Of a stretch of DNA of 13,210 nt, positions 6,459 through 13,210 are shown one piece after another (position 1 is the stretch's first letter; every line of letters starts with the position of its first letter). The stretch is from contig JADZFI010000179.1 of the NCBI GenBank assembly GCA_020850025.1, forward strand, positions 1 to 13,210. The letters are read 5' to 3'. The notes under the pieces were generated by a model. That model searched no databases. It saw nothing but the letters and a program-made list of their open reading frames with translations, and had not been told where the DNA came from. A program made the translations under genes and the position numbers. This DNA comes from Saprospiraceae bacterium (lineage in GTDB: Bacteria; Bacteroidota; Bacteroidia; Chitinophagales; Saprospiraceae).

Positions 6459-7580
6459 ATGTCAGGTTTTTCCAAAATACTCCTTCCGTTCGCATTCCTG
6501 CTTCTTCTTGTCTCTTGCGGAGAAAAAGACAAATCGCCGCTCCAGATTCCGGATGCCTATGATGGCTCTGCCTTCTCCGCCAATACAGCCACCCAAAGTG
6601 CAGTGCGCACTCAGTTGGAAGCATTGGTTGCGGAAATAAAAAAGGGGCGCACCCCGGGACCGGTGGTAGATTACAACACCATTTCGCAATTATATAACGC
6701 CGGTACGCCGAGCCTCAAAAGCATTAGCACTCCTTATTACGCCGGTCGCCTCGATGGCGCCAATGGCTGGCTGGACGAACTCGCCAAGGCCAGCGGCGGC
6801 ATATACACACCCGGAACACCCAGTGGTCAGGGTGGCACTTATGGCGTTTATCTTTTTGACGAAAACGGACTCGAGCCTGAACAAATGATAGAAAAAGGCC
6901 TGTTTGGCGCCGCCATGTACCACCATGCCGTGGTACTCATGCAGGGAACTATAACACCCGCCACAGCCGATCAACTGGTGAATATCTTTGGCGCACATCC
7001 CGACTTCCCCAATACCCCAACGGCTGCCAATGCTGCCAACCCCGACAAATTCATGGCCAATTATGCCGCTCGCCGGGATAAAAACGACGGCACAGGCTTG
7101 TATACTCAGATGAAAAATGCGTTCATCAAGCTTCAGGCGGCCGTTAAAGCCGGCGACGACTACACACAGGAGCGCGACGAGGCATTGGCGGCACTACGCC
7201 TCACCTGGGAAAAAGTGAACGCAGGTACAGTGATCAACTATTGTCATGCCGTGATCTCCACATTGAGCTCTACCAACCCCACCGATGCCCAAAAAGCCAG
7301 CGCCCTGCACGCCTATGGTGAGTGCGTGGGGTTCGTCCACGGCTGGCGTACCATCCATCAGGACTACAAGCAGATCACTGATGCTGAAATTGATCAGGTA
7401 CTTACGCTGCTCAATGCGCCCTACAATGCCACGCCAACATCGTATCTTTTCGCCACCGATCCTCTGAACGAACTTCCCAAACTTACCCAGATCATCAACC
7501 TGCTCAAAGCTGAATACGGCTTTACCACCCAGGAAATTGAAGATTTCAAAAAGAACTGGGTAGCCGAACAGGGCCGATGA
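6459..7580 (+). CDS. DUF4856 lipoprotein
   Basis: A 373-residue predicted lipoprotein. The N-terminus has a short hydrophobic signal (residues 7-19) ending in LVSC, giving Cys20 as the lipidation site. The mature protein matches my memory of DUF4856: YDGSAFSANT near the N-terminus (35-43), a central YGVYLFDENGLEPEQMIEKGLFGAAMYHHAV (128-158) and a C-terminal half of alternating helices (GYGECVGFVHGWR-like segment, then a stretch ending in IEDFKKNWVAEQGR). The fold resembles imelysin in being helical and repeat-like, and the gene is commonly found next to imelysin and TonB-receptor genes in Bacteroidota. Its biochemical role is unknown. A role in iron or haem capture at the outer membrane is inferred from the neighbours only. 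Confidence 0.82.
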   Translation: MSGFSKILLPFAFLLLLVSCGEKDKSPLQIPDAYDGSAFSANTATQSAVRTQLEALVAEIKKGRTPGPVVDYNTISQLYNAGTPSLKSISTPYYAGRLDGANGWLDELAKASGGIYTPGTPSGQGGTYGVYLFDENGLEPEQMIEKGLFGAAMYHHAVVLMQGTITPATADQLVNIFGAHPDFPNTPTAANAANPDKFMANYAARRDKNDGTGLYTQMKNAFIKLQAAVKAGDDYTQERDEALAALRLTWEKVNAGTVINYCHAVISTLSSTNPTDAQKASALHAYGECVGFVHGWRTIHQDYKQITDAEIDQVLTLLNAPYNATPTSYLFATDPLNELPKLTQIINLLKAEYGFTTQEIEDFKKNWVAEQGR

Positions 7581-7584
7581 AAAG

Positions 7585-7698
7585 GCGCTAACACTAAGTC
7601 ACTAAGACACGAAGGCACTAAGATCAAGGTGCGCAAAGCGCACCTTCCAAAAACTTCGCGCCTTAGTGTCTTAGTGTTCGTGCCTTAGTGTTCGCGCC
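7585..7698. repeat. Inverted octanucleotide array CACTAAGN with central hairpin
   Basis: CACTAAG at 7592, 7600 and 7616 and CACGAAG at 7608 form an exact 8-nt period with a variable eighth base. After a centre come inverse units CTTAGTG at 7662, 7670 and 7684. Outer ends 7585-7599 and 7684-7698 pair at 14 of 15 positions. In the centre AAGGTGCGC-AAA-GCGCACCTT (7626-7646) is a perfect 9-bp stem. The whole spacer between the DUF4856 and imelysin genes can therefore fold. No T-tract follows, so it is more likely an mRNA processing or attenuation structure than a classical terminator. Confidence 0.85.
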
Positions 7699-7723
7699 TT
7701 CAAATAAACCTTTGTGTCTTCCC

Positions 7724-8830
7724 ATGAAACAACGTATCTCTTATCTACTGATTTGCCTCTCTCTCATCGCCTCCTCCTGCGGTTCCAAAAAGAACAACCC
7801 AACGGATTCTTTCGACCGCCAGGCGATGCTGACGCATTATGCCGACGAGGTGATCCGGCCTGCTTACAGTGCGCTGGCTTTCAGCCTTTCTTCGCTGGAA
7901 ACTTCCGTCAATACCTTCAACAACACCCCTGAAGAAGGCTGGCTGACACAAGTACAAACGGTTTGGAAAGAAAGCTACCGGGAGTGGATGCGCGCCGTGG
8001 CCTACAATTTCGGGCCGGCAGGAGAAGAAGGTCTGCGCAAAAGTCTGGTGGAAGAAATCGGCACTTTCCCGGCCAGCGAAACCAAAGTTGACAGCTTCAT
8101 CCAAAATGGCGCCTGGAACCTCAACGACTTCAACCGAGATGCCCGCGGATTCCTGGCGGTGGAATACCTCATCTTCGGCAAAAACCAGTCGCCGGCCGAG
8201 ATCGCTTCGCTTTTCGCCGCCGATGCCAATCGCCGCACCTACCTGCTGGCCCTTGTGCAGGATATCCGTCAGCGCGTAACCGCCGTAAACGATGGCTGGA
8301 ACAACCAAAACTACCGCAACGAGTTTGTAGAGAACGACGGAACCGATTCCGGGAGCAGCACCTCGGCTTTGTACAACGAGTTTGTGCGCAGCTACGAAGC
8401 CATTAAAAACTTCAAACTCGGACTTCCCATGGGCAAACGCCCCGGACAATTAGGCCCCGAGCCGCAATTGGTGGAAGCCTATTACAGCGGCCAAACCCTG
8501 CCCATGATGAAAGCCCACCTCCAAACGATTGAAGACATCTGGCGCGGCCGCACCCGCAGCGGTTTCGACGGCCCGGGGTTCCGCGATTATCTGGAAACCG
8601 TTCAGGGCGGCCCGGAGCTGATAACCAGCACCGAAGCCCAGCTCACGGCGCTCAAAAACGCCCTCAACGCCGTGCCGGAAACCTCGGCTGTTTCCGAACA
8701 AATCTCCGGAAACAACGCCCCCCTCGAAGCCCTCTACGTGGAACTCTCCAAAATGACCCGCTTCTTCAAAAGCGATATGTCGTCGCTACTCGGCATCGCG
8801 ATAACGTATAGCAGCGGGGATGGAGACTAG
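7724..8830 (+). CDS. Imelysin-like (M75-type) lipoprotein
   Basis: A 368-residue predicted lipoprotein starting at the ATG at 7724; the frame is open a little further upstream, but the signal peptide begins here. The signal ends IASSC, giving Cys19. The mature protein is helical, with features of imelysin-like proteins: VIRPAYSALAFSLSSLETSV (43-62), VQTVWKESYREWMRAVAYNFGP (77-98) and RGFLAVEYLIFG (141-152). The last is where the family GxHxxE motif lies; here it reads GFLAVE (142-147), with Leu in place of His, as in many non-IrpA-type members. Imelysins are outer-membrane or periplasmic proteins linked to iron uptake, and the peptidase activity is doubtful, more so without the His. The flanking DUF4856, HTTM and FecA-like genes support an iron-related role. 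Confidence 0.85.
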   Translation: MKQRISYLLICLSLIASSCGSKKNNPTDSFDRQAMLTHYADEVIRPAYSALAFSLSSLETSVNTFNNTPEEGWLTQVQTVWKESYREWMRAVAYNFGPAGEEGLRKSLVEEIGTFPASETKVDSFIQNGAWNLNDFNRDARGFLAVEYLIFGKNQSPAEIASLFAADANRRTYLLALVQDIRQRVTAVNDGWNNQNYRNEFVENDGTDSGSSTSALYNEFVRSYEAIKNFKLGLPMGKRPGQLGPEPQLVEAYYSGQTLPMMKAHLQTIEDIWRGRTRSGFDGPGFRDYLETVQGGPELITSTEAQLTALKNALNAVPETSAVSEQISGNNAPLEALYVELSKMTRFFKSDMSSLLGIAITYSSGDGD

Positions 8831-8832
8831 GG

Positions 8833-8867
8833 AATGTCCAATGTCCAATTTCCAATGTCCAATGTCC
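8833..8867. repeat. Heptanucleotide array AATGTCC
   Basis: Five tandem 7-nt units: AATGTCC (8833), AATGTCC (8840), AATTTCC (8847), AATGTCC (8854) and AATGTCC (8861). They begin 2 nt after the imelysin stop. The unit is the same family as the GTCCAAT arrays at 3541-3601 and 9841-9907 but here only one orientation is present. The rest of the 143-nt spacer is ordinary except for a small hairpin, CGGCGG-loop-CCGCCG at 8928-8945, about 28 nt before the HTTM gene. Confidence 0.85.
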
Positions 8868-8927
8868 AAGGGGGCGCTGTTCCCGGGATGGTAATGACCC
8901 CAATGTCCCCTCAAACCCATTAAACAT

Positions 8928-8945
8928 CGGCGGCTAAACCCGCCG
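8928..8945 (+). promoter_or_regulatory. Small GC-rich hairpin ahead of the HTTM gene
   Basis: CGGCGG (8928-8933) pairs with CCGCCG (8940-8945) across the 6-nt loop CTAAAC. There is no downstream T-tract. It could slow ribosomes or polymerase in the leader of the HTTM gene, or mean nothing. Confidence 0.3.
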
Positions 8946-8973
8946 GTACATCAAACCCCTCAATATCCCACAA

Positions 8974-10332
8974 ATGCCCCACTCCCTCCGCTCCTGGCTG
9001 ACACAACCTGTTGGCATTGCGCCGCTGGCCACCCTGAGGGTGGTGCTGGGGGCAATGCTGGTGTTCAGCACAGTGCGGTTTGTGGCTTTGGGTTGGGTGG
9101 ATGACCATTACCTGTGTCCGGATTTTCATTTCAAATACTACGGATTTGAATGGGTGGAACCGCTACCAGGATGGGCCATGTACGGAGTACATGGATTGCT
9201 GATCCTCAGTTCGTTGTTTGTTATGCTGGGACTGTATTACCGCCTTGCTGCCGTAATGCAGTTTTTGCTTTTTACCTATATCGAGCTGATAGACCTGACC
9301 TATTACCTGAACCACTATTATTTCGTGAGTCTGGTATGTCTGCTGCTCATTCCGGCGCCGGCCAACCGGGCATACTCGCTGGATGTACGGAGAAATCCGG
9401 CGCTGCGTTTGGATAAAGTACCTCGCTGGACCATCTTCATTTTTCAGTTGCAACTCGGCATCGTATATTTTTATGCCGGCCTCTGGAAAATCAATTACGA
9501 CTGGCTCATCAATGCCCTGCCGCTGCGCATTTGGGTGCCGGCCAATGATCAACTTCCGCTCATCGGTTGGTTGTTCAAATGGCACTTCACGCCCTGGCTA
9601 TTTGCTTGGATCGGGATGTTGTACGATGTGACCATTGTGTTCTGGCTCGCCTGGTCGCGTACGCGCGTTTGGGCCTATCTGACAGTCATCATCTTCCATA
9701 CCCTCACCGGACTCATGTTCCAGATTGGCGTGTTCCCCCTGGTAATGATCGGCGCCACCCTCATTTTCTTTTCCGAGCAATGGCATGAGAGACTTTGGAC
9801 TATTGGACGTTGGACTGTTAGACGTTGGACGATGGACCCTCCAATGTCCAATGTCCATCGGTCCAACGTCCATCGTCCATTGTCCATCGTCCAACCGTCC
9901 ATCGTCCTTTTCTTCGCTTTCCAGCTGCTTTTTCCCTGGCGGTATTTGTTGTACCCGGGCAATGTTTTCTGGACGGAGGAGGGATATCGTTTTTGCTTCC
10001 GGGTGATGTTGATGGAGAAGGCCGGCACCGCTGCTTTTTTTGTGAAAGATGCCCGAACCGGTCGGGAAGGCGAGGTGGTGAACAGCGATTTTTTGAATGC
10101 GCATCAGGAAAAGCAGATGGCCATGCAGCCGGATATGATCCTGCAGTTTGCCCATTTTTTAAAACAACACTACGAAAAACAAGGAGTTGCCGACCCGACG
10201 GTGCGTGCAGAAGTGTACGTTACGCTGAACGGCAGGCCCAGTCAGTTACTTATCGACCCTCAGGTAGATCTGACCAAAATTCGCGACGGTTGGTCGCACA
10301 AAACATGGATAACCGAGTATTCTTACCAATGA
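8974..10332 (+). CDS. HTTM domain protein, vitamin K-dependent gamma-carboxylase-like
   Basis: A 452-residue membrane protein of the HTTM (horizontally transferred transmembrane) family, the bacterial relatives of vitamin K-dependent gamma-carboxylase. Landmarks: PVGIAPLATLRVVLGAML (12-29), IDLTYYLNHYYF (106-117), YFYAGLWKINYDWL (165-178; Lys172 lies where I would expect the carboxylase active-site Lys), FHTLTGLMFQIGVFPLVMI (241-259) and a soluble C-terminal region, NVFWTEEGYRFCFRVMLMEK (330-349) through LNGRPSQLLIDP, shared with the carboxylases. About six to seven membrane helices are expected. Residues 275-311 are encoded by a heptanucleotide array inserted in frame in the linker before the last helix (separate entry). 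The stop overlaps the next start (ATGA at 10329-10332), implying translational coupling with the TonB receptor. The modified substrate, if any, is unknown. Confidence 0.88.
   Translation: MPHSLRSWLTQPVGIAPLATLRVVLGAMLVFSTVRFVALGWVDDHYLCPDFHFKYYGFEWVEPLPGWAMYGVHGLLILSSLFVMLGLYYRLAAVMQFLLFTYIELIDLTYYLNHYYFVSLVCLLLIPAPANRAYSLDVRRNPALRLDKVPRWTIFIFQLQLGIVYFYAGLWKINYDWLINALPLRIWVPANDQLPLIGWLFKWHFTPWLFAWIGMLYDVTIVFWLAWSRTRVWAYLTVIIFHTLTGLMFQIGVFPLVMIGATLIFFSEQWHERLWTIGRWTVRRWTMDPPMSNVHRSNVHRPLSIVQPSIVLFFAFQLLFPWRYLLYPGNVFWTEEGYRFCFRVMLMEKAGTAAFFVKDARTGREGEVVNSDFLNAHQEKQMAMQPDMILQFAHFLKQHYEKQGVADPTVRAEVYVTLNGRPSQLLIDPQVDLTKIRDGWSHKTWITEYSYQ
9794..9907. repeat. In-frame inverted heptanucleotide array inside the HTTM gene
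   Basis: Left half: GGAC (one copy AGAC) at 9797, 9805, 9812, 9820, 9827 and 9834. Right half: GTCC at 9846, 9853, 9861, 9868, 9875, 9882, 9889, 9897 and 9904. Spacing is 7 nt with occasional 8. The halves are inverted relative to each other; 9824-9837 and 9882-9895 form a perfect 14-bp pair. The 114 nt equal 38 codons, so the frame is kept. The product is a Trp/Arg/Thr-rich run (WTIGRWTVRRWT, residues 275-286) and then SNVHRSNVHRPLSIVQPSIV (292-311). Positions 9803-9823 match 3465-3485 at 20 of 21 bases. Confidence 0.9.
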
Positions 10333-12527
10333 AAAAGTGCTGTTTGTTGCCCGGATGTCTGCTGCTGGCAGCTGCTGCGCTGACGGCTCAAACCGATACT
10401 ACCCGCGATGCTCAATTGCGCGAGGTGACCATTCAGGCTGCTTCGGAACAAGGCATGGGCATGGGCAAGTTGCGCGCGGTGGAAGGGGTCATCATTTACG
10501 AAGGCAAAAAAAGCGAGGTGGTGAGTTTGCGCGATATCACCGCCAATCTCTCCACCAACAACGCCCGGCAGGTGTTCAGCAGGGTAGCCGGACTGAACAT
10601 CTGGGAAAGCGATGGCGCCGGCCTGCAGCTCGGCATTGGCGGCCGAGGCCTGAGCCCCAACCGAACCAGCAATTTCAATACCCGCCAAAACGGCTACGAC
10701 ATCAGCGCCGATGCCCTGGGGTATCCGGAAAGCTATTACACCCCGCCCACCGAGAGTTTGCAGCGCATAGAGGTGGTGCGCGGAGCAGCTTCGCTGCAAT
10801 ATGGCACTCAGTTTGGCGGCATGCTGAATTTTGTGATGCACCAGCCGGAGGACAGGCAGCCTATCCGGGTCACCTCCCGGCAAACCCTGGGCTCCTGGGG
10901 GTTTTTCGGGTCGTACAATGCGGTGAGCGGAAGTGTGGGTAAGTTGAGCTACTACGGATTTTACCAGTACAAACGCGGCAATGGCTGGCGTCCGAATTCC
11001 GGATTCGAACTCAATAACGGCTACCTGGACCTGCATTGGGATGTTTCGGAACGACTCGAGGTAGGCATTGAACTGACCAAAATGAGTTATCTCGCCCAGC
11101 AGCCCGGCGGACTCACCGATACCCAGTTTGAGCAGGATGCCAGGCAATCCCTGCGCACGCGCAACTGGTTTAAAGTGGACTGGAACCTGGCATGTGTACA
11201 CTCTGAATACCGGATTTCCGAACGAACCCGGATCAGCAACCGGACTTTCGCGCTGCTGGCTTCCAGGGAATCGCTGGGCAACCTGTCGCCGGCCAATAAC
11301 CTGGATTTTGGTTTGAACCGCGACCTCATCAGTGGCACTTTTGAGAACATCGGCAACGAGACCAGGCTTTTGCACCGGTATGAAACAGGCCGCTTTAAAA
11401 ATGCCCTGGCCCTTGGCGCCCGACTCTACCGGGGCTATACCACTGCCCGGCAGGGAGAGGCCAACAACGGACAGGGCCCTGATTTTCAGTACCTGCATCC
11501 GGATAATGTGGAGAAATCTGATTTCCGGTTTCCCAATTACAATTACGCCGTTTTTGTGGAGAATATTTTCTGGGTATCGCCCAATTTCAGCCTTACCCCC
11601 GGGGTACGCTTTGAAAACATCCAAACCTTTGCCGACGGGTATTACCAGCAGCGCGTGTATGATTTTGCCGGCAACCTGATTTCCGAGAACCGGGAAACGG
11701 AAAACCTCTCCCGCAAGCGTTCTTTTGTGCTGTTCGGCCTGGGCGCCAGCTGGAAAACCAGTCGCAACCTGGAACTGTACGCCAATATTTCGCAGAATTA
11801 CCGCGCCATCAACTTCACGGATCTGCGCATTGACAACCCCAACGGACGGGTGGATCCGAACATACGCGACGAACGCGGCTACACTGCCGATCTGGGCCTG
11901 CGCACCCGCCGCAACACCTGGTGGTATGCCGATGTGACCGCGTTTTATCTGAGTTACAACGACCGCATCGGGCAACTGCTGAAGTCGGACCAGCCGCCTT
12001 TGTACAACGACTACCGTCTGCGCACCAATATCGCCGATGCGCGCAATGTGGGCGTGGAGGCCTTTCTGGAGGCCAATCTCTGGCATTTTTTGGCTCCGGC
12101 CGATACTTTCAGGCGGCTCACGATGTTTGTGAATGCTTCTGTAATAGATGCGCGGTACATCAATACCGACGATGCCAGCATCCGCAACCGGCAGGTGGAA
12201 CTGGTACCGCCCATGACCTTCCGGACAGGTATCAGCTGGACGCAGGGCCGTTTCCGCAGCAGTTTCAACTGGGCTTACACGGCAGAGCATTTTACAGATG
12301 CTACCAATGCGCGTCGGACCTCCTCAGCGGTGAACGGTATCATTCCGGCCTATATGGTAGCCGATCTTTCCATGGGCTGGTCGTGGCGCTGGTTATCGCT
12401 GGAAGCCAGCTGCAACAATCTGTTCGATGCCCGTTACTTCACACGCAGAGCTGATGCATACCCTGGGCCGGGAATCATTCCGTCGGATGGCAGGGGTTGG
12501 TTTCTGACGGTGGGGGTGAAGTGGTGA
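10329..12527 (+). CDS. TonB-dependent receptor, FecA-like
   Basis: A 732-residue outer-membrane receptor. The start at 10329 overlaps the HTTM stop and begins a signal peptide (MKKCCLLPGCLLLAAAALTA); the frame is open upstream but that part is repeat and HTTM coding sequence. A TonB-box-like LREVTIQA (30-37) follows. The plug domain has LSTNNARQVFSRVAGLNIWE (74-93), GIGGRGLSPNRTSNFNTRQN (102-121), GYPESYYTPP (131-140) and IEVVRGAASLQYGTQFGGML (147-166). The barrel follows and ends in an aromatic residue (FLTVGVKW), the usual outer-membrane assembly signal. The lack of an N-terminal carboxypeptidase-like domain and of a SusD partner argues against a glycan receptor. The plug resembles FecA-type siderophore or ferric citrate receptors; the ligand is not certain. 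It is translationally coupled to the HTTM gene and completes the iron-type cluster. Confidence 0.92.
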   Translation: MKKCCLLPGCLLLAAAALTAQTDTTRDAQLREVTIQAASEQGMGMGKLRAVEGVIIYEGKKSEVVSLRDITANLSTNNARQVFSRVAGLNIWESDGAGLQLGIGGRGLSPNRTSNFNTRQNGYDISADALGYPESYYTPPTESLQRIEVVRGAASLQYGTQFGGMLNFVMHQPEDRQPIRVTSRQTLGSWGFFGSYNAVSGSVGKLSYYGFYQYKRGNGWRPNSGFELNNGYLDLHWDVSERLEVGIELTKMSYLAQQPGGLTDTQFEQDARQSLRTRNWFKVDWNLACVHSEYRISERTRISNRTFALLASRESLGNLSPANNLDFGLNRDLISGTFENIGNETRLLHRYETGRFKNALALGARLYRGYTTARQGEANNGQGPDFQYLHPDNVEKSDFRFPNYNYAVFVENIFWVSPNFSLTPGVRFENIQTFADGYYQQRVYDFAGNLISENRETENLSRKRSFVLFGLGASWKTSRNLELYANISQNYRAINFTDLRIDNPNGRVDPNIRDERGYTADLGLRTRRNTWWYADVTAFYLSYNDRIGQLLKSDQPPLYNDYRLRTNIADARNVGVEAFLEANLWHFLAPADTFRRLTMFVNASVIDARYINTDDASIRNRQVELVPPMTFRTGISWTQGRFRSSFNWAYTAEHFTDATNARRTSSAVNGIIPAYMVADLSMGWSWRWLSLEASCNNLFDARYFTRRADAYPGPGIIPSDGRGWFLTVGVKW

Positions 12528-12534
12528 GATACCC

Positions 12535-13119
12535 TTACCCCTTCCTCGTTACCCACCAGGCAAACGCCATATTCGGAACCCAGCACAACCAAGCCACCGT
12601 CTGATAAGCTGGTGTAAAATCGCCGAAAAGAGGCACAAAAATGGGCATCCAGAGTCGCAAGGTTACGGCGGCAAAACAAGCGGCATAACTGTACACCATC
12701 CAGCGCTCATGTGCCGTGAAATCTCCCTTCCGCGCTGAACGATAAGCCCAAAGGGTAGTCAGCAGAAAAATCCAGCCCAGCAGAAAAAAGCCGGCAGAAG
12801 CAATCGGGCCACCTTCCGCATTAAAAGAAAGGTAAATGCCCGCCACAGCGGCAGGGATGACCGTTGCTACATAGCCCTTGCCTAGATTCCGGTGCCAGAC
12901 CGGATGCTTCAGCCGCCAGTTTCGCATGAACTGGCTCCAGCCCAACAACATGGCAATGCCTCCAAAAACAATATGTGCATAAAAGCCGGTTTTGTAAGTC
13001 CAGCCGGTCCATAAGTCCGACTTCATTTGCAAAATACCAAACTGGCTGCCCTTAGCCAGATAAATGACCGGGTATAGCCCAATAGCGATGGCAAGGAATG
13101 GGAACAGGTATTTTTTCAT
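12535..13119 (-). CDS. DUF2306 membrane protein
   Basis: A 194-residue membrane protein on the minus strand, start ATG at 13119-13117. Five hydrophobic segments are visible: YLFPFLAIAIGLYPVIYLA, FYAHIVFGGIAMLLGWSQF, GYVATVIPAAVAGIYLSF, FFLLGWIFLLTTLWAY and the C-terminal VAWLCWVPNMAFAWWV. HIVFGGIAMLLGWSQFM followed by HPVWHRNLGKGYV, and later HERWMVYSYAACFAAVTLRLW, carry conserved histidines as in DUF2306, a family with some likeness to haem-binding or cytochrome-like membrane proteins. Function is unknown. It converges on the TonB receptor with only 7 nt between stops and no visible terminator. The 91 nt upstream of its start run to the window edge and show no clear promoter. Confidence 0.8.
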   Translation of the reverse strand: MKKYLFPFLAIAIGLYPVIYLAKGSQFGILQMKSDLWTGWTYKTGFYAHIVFGGIAMLLGWSQFMRNWRLKHPVWHRNLGKGYVATVIPAAVAGIYLSFNAEGGPIASAGFFLLGWIFLLTTLWAYRSARKGDFTAHERWMVYSYAACFAAVTLRLWMPIFVPLFGDFTPAYQTVAWLCWVPNMAFAWWVTRKG

Positions 13120-13210
13120 AATTCAGAGTGGGGCAGATGCGACGTATGATTTGGGATGCCACTAATGGAGCCCAATTTTGTTAAAAATTCAAGTATTCGC
13201 AAAAATTATC

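Noticed and set aside
1387..9907. CRISPR arrays
   Set aside because: Units are 7 to 14 nt with no unique spacers of constant length between them, and no cas genes are present.
9794..9907. Diversity-generating retroelement variable region
   Set aside because: No reverse transcriptase, template repeat or adenine-biased substitution pattern is visible; the array periodicity explains the sequence.
9825..10328. N-terminal extension of the TonB receptor frame
   Set aside because: The extension lies within the HTTM gene and its array, and a good signal peptide begins at the ATG at 10329.
10323..12290. 655-residue open frame on the minus strand
   Set aside because: It is antisense to the FecA-like receptor, whose signal peptide, plug motifs and terminal aromatic residue are clear. 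The reverse frame is open because of codon bias and has no recognisable domain.

Overview
The window looks like a chromosomal segment of a Bacteroidota bacterium, most likely a Saprospiria/Lewinella-like lineage. The phylum call is firm and the class is a guess. It rests on the gene families (DUF4856 and imelysin lipoproteins, HTTM protein, FecA-like receptor without a SusC-type N-terminal extension), on lipoprotein signals ending in S-C, on the lack of Shine-Dalgarno sequences, and on a TAnnTTTG promoter-like element. All genes but the last read on the + strand.

Layout. (1) 1-886 is visibly AT-rich compared with the rest. It holds the 3' end of an unrecognised three-helix membrane protein and a small membrane protein that resembles the PycTM/DUF5706 effectors of Pycsar anti-phage systems. 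(2) 933-3462 holds recX and an ABC-F ATPase of the Uup type. (3) 3666-6298 holds an ATP-grasp ligase-like protein, a LysE-type exporter and an aspartate/glutamate racemase, which may form an amino-acid ligation/export module. (4) 6459-12527 holds a probable iron-uptake cluster: DUF4856 lipoprotein, imelysin-like lipoprotein, HTTM (vitamin K-dependent carboxylase-like) membrane protein and FecA-like TonB-dependent receptor. The last two overlap by ATGA. (5) 12535-13119 on the - strand holds a DUF2306 membrane protein that converges on the receptor.

The most unusual feature is not a gene. Between 1.38 and 9.91 kb, five of the seven intergenic spacers, plus two places inside genes, carry arrays of degenerate units repeating every 7, 8 or 14 nt. 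The families are GTCCAAT/TTGGACN (four places), GTCCCAA/GTCGTAA, ACTCGCAC, CACTAAGN and GTTTCGCACAGAT. Two arrays run into the start codon of the next gene (uup and the racemase). Three contain an array followed by its inverse and can fold into long hairpins; one of these has a 30-bp perfect stem that extends to 38 bp. One 38-codon array sits in frame in a linker of the HTTM protein, and a six-unit array sits in frame in the C-terminal linker of Uup. The hairpin array after uup and the array inside the HTTM gene share a block with 20 of 21 identical bases although they lie 6.3 kb apart, so these look like dispersed copies and not only local slippage products. What spreads or maintains them cannot be told from this window.
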